Source of the DNA: an uncultured Eubacteriales bacterium
GTDB lineage: Bacteria; Bacillota; Clostridia; Lachnospirales; Bianqueaceae
Direction: 5' to 3'
DNA: 9,508 nucleotides
Assembly (NCBI GenBank): GCA_902493345.1
Contig: CABUPM010000084.1
Coordinates: 1-9,508 of the forward strand
Numbering within the stretch: the stretch's first letter is position 1; each line of letters opens with the position of its first letter. A model generated the notes under the pieces. That model was given only the letters and a program-made list of their open reading frames with translations, was not told where the DNA came from and did not search any database. The position numbers were made by a program, and so were the translations under genes. Positions 6,289 to 9,508 of the stretch are shown piece by piece.

Positions 6289-7944
6289 ATGATCCGTACC
6301 TTTGCTACACATACGATCCGGCCGCAGGAAGAGCTCAGCGGCCTGTGGAGATTTTCTGTATCCGGACGGCCCTCTCTGATGGCGGCCGTCCCCAGCTGTT
6401 GGGAGACCTATCCCGGTTATGGCAGTTACCGCGGTCAGGCCGTTTACAGCCGCAAGATCCGGACTGGCGGCAATGTTCGCCTGGCTTTTGAAGGCGTGAG
6501 CCATACGGCCGATGTCTATCTGGACGGTGCGCCGGTCGCACACCATTATAATGCCTATACCCCCTTTGAAGCTGTTGTTCCCAACGTCCCTGCTGGGGAG
6601 CATCTGCTGGAGGTCCATGTCTCCAATGAGTTTTCTGAAGCTTCCGCGCTTCACCTTGAAAACGACTACTATTCCTATGGCGGTATCTCCCGTCCGGTCG
6701 CTTTGGAGACCGTTTCCGATGTGTATATCGAATGGGTGCATCTGACACCTGTCCGCTCCGATAACGTATGGAAGCTTCATATCGCCGCTTCTCTGCGCAA
6801 TCTGACCCAGTCGAAGCAGACCGTTTCTCTGGTCTCTTCTGTTGCCGACCTGTCCTATTCCTGGAAAGATATCTGTGTTCCCGGCAGCGGCACCACTTGC
6901 GTTGAGGGAGAGCTTACCTGTGAAAATGTACTCTCCTATACACCGGCCGCACCTATGCTGTACACTGTCACTACCCAGCTTTTCCTAGACGGGGATACAC
7001 CGTGCGATGATCTGATTGAGCGTACCGGCTTCCGCGAAATCCGCGTATCCGGCCGGGAAATCCTTTGGAACGGCGAGGCTGTGCAGCTGCGCGGCTTTTG
7101 CCGCCATGAGGACCATCCTCTCTTTGGCTGTGCTCTGCCCCTGACCGCAATTGATCACGATCTCGCTCTGGTGCAGGATATGGGCGGTAACGCGGTGCGT
7201 ACCAGCCATTATCCCAATGATCAGATCTTTTTGGACCTTTGTGATGAGAAGGGAATCCTGGTCTGGGAAGAGAACCATGCCCGCGGCTTAAGTGAGGAAC
7301 AGATGCGCAATCCCAATTTTGACCGTCAGTGCGCCGACTGTATCGACGAGATGATCCGGGCTCACTTTAACCACCCCTCCATTCTGATCTGGGGAATTCT
7401 CAATGAGTGTGCCAGCGAAACCGAGTATGGCCGCGCCTGCTATGAAAGGCAGTTCGCGCAGATCAAACGTTTGGATCCTTCTCGTCCCACTTCCTTCGCT
7501 AGCTGCAAGCATTACAAGGATCTGTGCATGGATCTGCCGGATATTATCTCTTATAATATCTACCCGTTATGGTATGTAAACCGGTCCACTGAGGACTATC
7601 TGACCACCCTGTATGATTGGGTGCAGACGACAGAGGGCGCAGGCAAGCCTTTCCTTATCACTGAGATCGGCGCCGGCGGCATCTACGGCTACCGCAATCC
7701 CAACATGGACAAATGGACGGAAGATTATCAGGAGTACGCTCTGACCGAACAGATTACAGCTGTGCTCTCCAAACCGGAAGTCAGCGGTATGTTCATCTGG
7801 CAGTTCTGTGACTGCCGTGTAACACCGGGCTGGTTCAAGACCCGTCCCCGTTCTCAGAACAACAAAGGCATCGTAGATGAGTACCGCCGTCCCAAACTGG
7901 CTTATCAGGCCGTCAAGCGCTTGTATCACGAATTAGCAAAATAA
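6289..7944 (+). CDS. Glycoside hydrolase family 2, probable beta-glucuronidase
   Basis: A 551-residue GH2 enzyme with the standard order: N-terminal jelly-roll sugar-binding domain (about 10-145), immunoglobulin-like domain (about 146-250) and catalytic TIM barrel (about 255-551). The barrel shows GFCRHEDHPLFG (269-280), RTSHYP (304-309), acid/base E373 in ILNEC, nucleophile E459 in LITEIG, and W504 near the end. N524-x-K526 (QNNKG) matches the Asn-x-Lys motif that holds the glucuronate carboxylate in beta-glucuronidases, and N423/Y425 match the NxY strand seen in E. coli UidA. It is about 50 residues shorter than UidA and lacks the long loop after barrel strand 3, so it would belong to the no-loop class. 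There is no signal peptide, so it is cytoplasmic and would act on imported conjugates. A beta-galactosidase-like specificity is the main alternative. It is a single-gene unit, divergent from the OYE operon. Confidence 0.9.
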   Translation: MIRTFATHTIRPQEELSGLWRFSVSGRPSLMAAVPSCWETYPGYGSYRGQAVYSRKIRTGGNVRLAFEGVSHTADVYLDGAPVAHHYNAYTPFEAVVPNVPAGEHLLEVHVSNEFSEASALHLENDYYSYGGISRPVALETVSDVYIEWVHLTPVRSDNVWKLHIAASLRNLTQSKQTVSLVSSVADLSYSWKDICVPGSGTTCVEGELTCENVLSYTPAAPMLYTVTTQLFLDGDTPCDDLIERTGFREIRVSGREILWNGEAVQLRGFCRHEDHPLFGCALPLTAIDHDLALVQDMGGNAVRTSHYPNDQIFLDLCDEKGILVWEENHARGLSEEQMRNPNFDRQCADCIDEMIRAHFNHPSILIWGILNECASETEYGRACYERQFAQIKRLDPSRPTSFASCKHYKDLCMDLPDIISYNIYPLWYVNRSTEDYLTTLYDWVQTTEGAGKPFLITEIGAGGIYGYRNPNMDKWTEDYQEYALTEQITAVLSKPEVSGMFIWQFCDCRVTPGWFKTRPRSQNNKGIVDEYRRPKLAYQAVKRLYHELAK

Positions 7945-7951
7945 CGAAAAT

Positions 7952-7982
7952 CCGCCGTCCTCTTCAGGGCGGCGGTTCTTTT
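7952..7982 (+). terminator. Intrinsic terminator of the GH2 gene, probably bidirectional
   Basis: The arms CCGCCGTCC (7952-7960) and GGGCGGCGG (7967-7975) form a 9-bp stem with one G-U pair and a 6-base loop, followed by TTCTTTT on the plus strand. On the minus strand the same stem is followed by ATTTTCGTT. It lies in the 40-bp gap between two convergent genes, so it probably ends both transcripts. Confidence 0.88.
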
Positions 7983-7984
7983 AC

Positions 7985-8914
7985 TCAGAAAATTCCCGGA
8001 AGCCACTGTGCGATCAGCAGTCCCGTTATAAAGGAGACACTGTTCGCGATCAAGGCATACAGTACATAGAACCAGTTTTTTCTTGGCTTTTGGGACCATC
8101 TCTTCATCCAGATACAATATAGCACCGCTTCCAATACTATCACTGCTATCTCCAGCAGGATATAGATTAAAACAAAGGCCAGCGGTCCGGAATGGTAGTT
8201 GATCACATTGAGCAGCACATTCAGCAGAATCTGTGTCGCCGTATTCATACCAACGAGAAACAGAAGCTGTTTTTTATTTCGAAAGCCAAACAACAGTCCA
8301 ACCGCCATCTCTGCCAATATAGTAAGCACGATCCGGGCCGCCAGAGACAGAAGCTCCTGCCTGTAGTTATAAGAGCGGTATGCTTCAATCCGCTCGTTTG
8401 TGCTTAATTCCTCGTCATACTCAACAGAGCTGATATTGATTCCATCCATATCGACCGTATAGTATGTGTCAAAGGCATATTTCTCATAAATACCGCTTAC
8501 TACAAATGTCTGCGTCTCCGGATAATACAGAAGGATCTTAAAATTATAAGGCGGATAATAGGTCCACTCGATCTTTTTGGTTTCACTTACCAGCCAGCCT
8601 TCCTGTAGAAAATAATACCCGTCCGCGTCTTTGTATTCCACAAAGGCTTTCCACGTGGCATAATCCAAAGCCGCATAAGAATAATTCGCGTTTTCATTGT
8701 GACGGGCGTATTTATCCTCCCCATCCCATACGGTCGCGGGACCGGTCGATGGCTTTTGGGAGAGCAATGTACCATAGCATAGTTCATCCCCCATATTTTC
8801 AAAGAGAATCCTTACGGATGCTTTCGGTCCCATATCCGCGTTTACAGTGACGGGAAATATGGATAACATCAGGATTACACTTAAAAATACCGCAATGATA
8901 CGTTTCTGTTTCAT
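7985..8914 (-). CDS. Unknown exported membrane protein: signal peptide, extracellular domain, four C-terminal TM segments
   Basis: A 309-residue protein I cannot assign to a named family. Residues 1-26 form a signal peptide (KQKR, hydrophobic core, then VNA before D27). Residues 27-185 form a polar domain rich in aromatic residues, starting DMGPKASVRILFEN and with many Tyr around 117-152. This domain is probably outside the cell. Four hydrophobic segments follow at about 188-210, 216-238, 244-268 and 281-303, with basic residues at FRNKK (211-215) and KRWSQKPRK (271-279) that would face the cytoplasm. A good purine-rich site (GGAGCGGAGGA) lies in the 16-bp gap after the upstream 91-residue gene, so it is translated from the same transcript. 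It has no catalytic motif. A sensor, a surface-stress or a transport-associated role would be a guess. Confidence 0.82.
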   Translation of the reverse strand: MKQKRIIAVFLSVILMLSIFPVTVNADMGPKASVRILFENMGDELCYGTLLSQKPSTGPATVWDGEDKYARHNENANYSYAALDYATWKAFVEYKDADGYYFLQEGWLVSETKKIEWTYYPPYNFKILLYYPETQTFVVSGIYEKYAFDTYYTVDMDGINISSVEYDEELSTNERIEAYRSYNYRQELLSLAARIVLTILAEMAVGLLFGFRNKKQLLFLVGMNTATQILLNVLLNVINYHSGPLAFVLIYILLEIAVIVLEAVLYCIWMKRWSQKPRKNWFYVLYALIANSVSFITGLLIAQWLPGIF

Positions 8915-8930
8915 TCTCTTCCTCCGCTCC

Positions 8931-9206
8931 TTATGTTACCGACGCAGAGATGACACGTCCGAACATCCACATCTCTACGGAATCAATACACACTCCATAT
9001 TCTACATCGATATGCTTTTTTATTTTCACCTGATATCCGAGCCCCTGGCAAGTTCTGGAGCCGCCGTCCGATGCCGCTCCTTCGAGTTCAATTACAAAAA
9101 TAGGTGCCTTCAAAGATCCGCAGCGTACATAATCTGTGATTAGTATACCACACCACAGAACCAAAAGCAAGCCAATGATAGCAACTACTGTTTTTCCCTT
9201 CTTCAT
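8931..9206 (-). CDS. Small membrane-anchored protein of unknown function
   Basis: A 91-residue protein with one N-terminal hydrophobic segment (about 7-27, after KKGK) and a ~60-residue exported domain containing PIFVIELEG, SDGGSRT, QGLGYQVKI and SVEMWMFG. I recognise no named family. The cysteine at C19 is preceded by V-L-W, which does not fit a lipobox, so a membrane anchor rather than a lipoprotein is likely. GAGGAGG is placed 7 bases before the ATG. Its ATG overlaps the stop of the upstream frame (ATGA), and the 309-residue gene follows 16 bp later, so the three form one operon whose promoter is beyond the right edge. Confidence 0.78.
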   Translation of the reverse strand: MKKGKTVVAIIGLLLVLWCGILITDYVRCGSLKAPIFVIELEGAASDGGSRTCQGLGYQVKIKKHIDVEYGVCIDSVEMWMFGRVISASVT

Positions 9207-9508
9207 CGCGATTCCTCCTCAAAATAAAGATCCCACCTGTCATATTCCAGATCCGAATATCCGGCCATTGTCTGTTTCAGCGAATCCAGAAGGAGTGCTC
9301 CGTCTGTTGTTCCATAATAGGCTTGTAGATTCGCTGATACGGTGATAGATGTTGTAAGGGGACTGTATTGAATCAGCTCCACCTCGTCTCCAATGCCATT
9401 TTTCTCTTTCCAAGCGGAGAAGACTGCTGTGATCTGAGCCAGGATGGATTCCTACTCCTTACATACTTCTCCGTCCTTTACATAATAAATCCAAATATTT
9501 TTATATAT
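9203..9508 (-). pseudogene. 3' part of an unknown gene, interrupted by an in-frame TAG and cut by the window end
   Basis: The minus-strand frame from 9508 reads 18 codons (including WIYYVKDGEVCKE), then TAG (9452-9454), then 82 more open codons beginning ESILAQITAVFSAWKEKN and ending DLYFEEESR, with TGA at 9203-9205 overlapping the ATG of the 91-residue gene. The downstream part looks like real coding sequence (acidic, soluble, coupled to the next start) but has no ATG near its beginning. Its only in-frame ATG is close to the 3' end. The simplest reading is a single nonsense change from CAG, GAG or AAG in a once-continuous gene. A sequence error, or a short separate gene using a non-ATG start, cannot be excluded. 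The family is unknown and the 5' end is outside the window. Confidence 0.55.

Noticed and set aside
6187..6780. 197-codon minus-strand open frame running from within the GH2 gene into the divergent promoter region
   Set aside because: It is antisense to the GH2 jelly-roll domain, would run through both promoters, and shows no motif or ribosome binding site.
1..9508. Mobile elements, CRISPR arrays, tRNA genes
   Set aside because: No transposase or integrase motif, no regularly spaced repeats and no tRNA cloverleaf were seen on reading both strands.

Overview
The window looks like chromosomal DNA of a gut Clostridia species, probably Lachnospiraceae. This is an inference from moderate GC content, strong AGGAGG-type ribosome binding sites, tightly packed co-directional genes, TTGACA/TATAAT promoters and the gene types present. 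No rRNA, tRNA, CRISPR array, transposase or phage gene is visible, and no stretch over 300 bases lacks a gene.

Left edge (1-151): a non-coding, A/T-tract-rich block. Read on the minus strand it holds one complete strong sigma-A-type promoter (TTGACA, 18 bp, TATACT) and the -35 half of a second one. Both copies sit in the same 18-bp sequence, 105 bp apart, and both point out of the left end of the window. Tandem promoters with upstream A-tracts are typical of rRNA (or tRNA) operons, so a stable-RNA operon may begin just beyond position 1.

Left operon (minus strand, 6144 down to 152): five closely packed genes read from one promoter at 6186-6214. In order they are an Old Yellow Enzyme-family flavin oxidoreductase with a C-terminal iron-sulfur cysteine motif, a short-chain dehydrogenase/reductase, an ABC-F ATPase, a beta-lactamase-fold serine hydrolase and a Cof-type HAD phosphatase. 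Gaps are 3, 16 and 20 bp, and the last pair shares a 4-bp ATGA overlap. The HAD gene carries a perfect 15-bp inverted repeat inside its coding sequence.

Divergent gene (plus strand, 6289-7944): a cytoplasmic glycoside hydrolase family 2 enzyme with both catalytic glutamates and the Asn-x-Lys signature of beta-glucuronidases. It has its own promoter back-to-back with that of the left operon and ends in a strong hairpin terminator. The pairing suggests deglucuronidation of a conjugate followed by reduction of the aglycone by the flavin enzyme and the SDR. This is inference only.

Right operon (minus strand, 9508 down to 7985): three genes of unknown function. They are a partial open frame running off the right end and interrupted by an in-frame TAG, a 91-residue membrane-anchored protein, and a 309-residue secreted-then-membrane protein with four C-terminal membrane segments. 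It converges on the GH2 gene and shares its terminator region.
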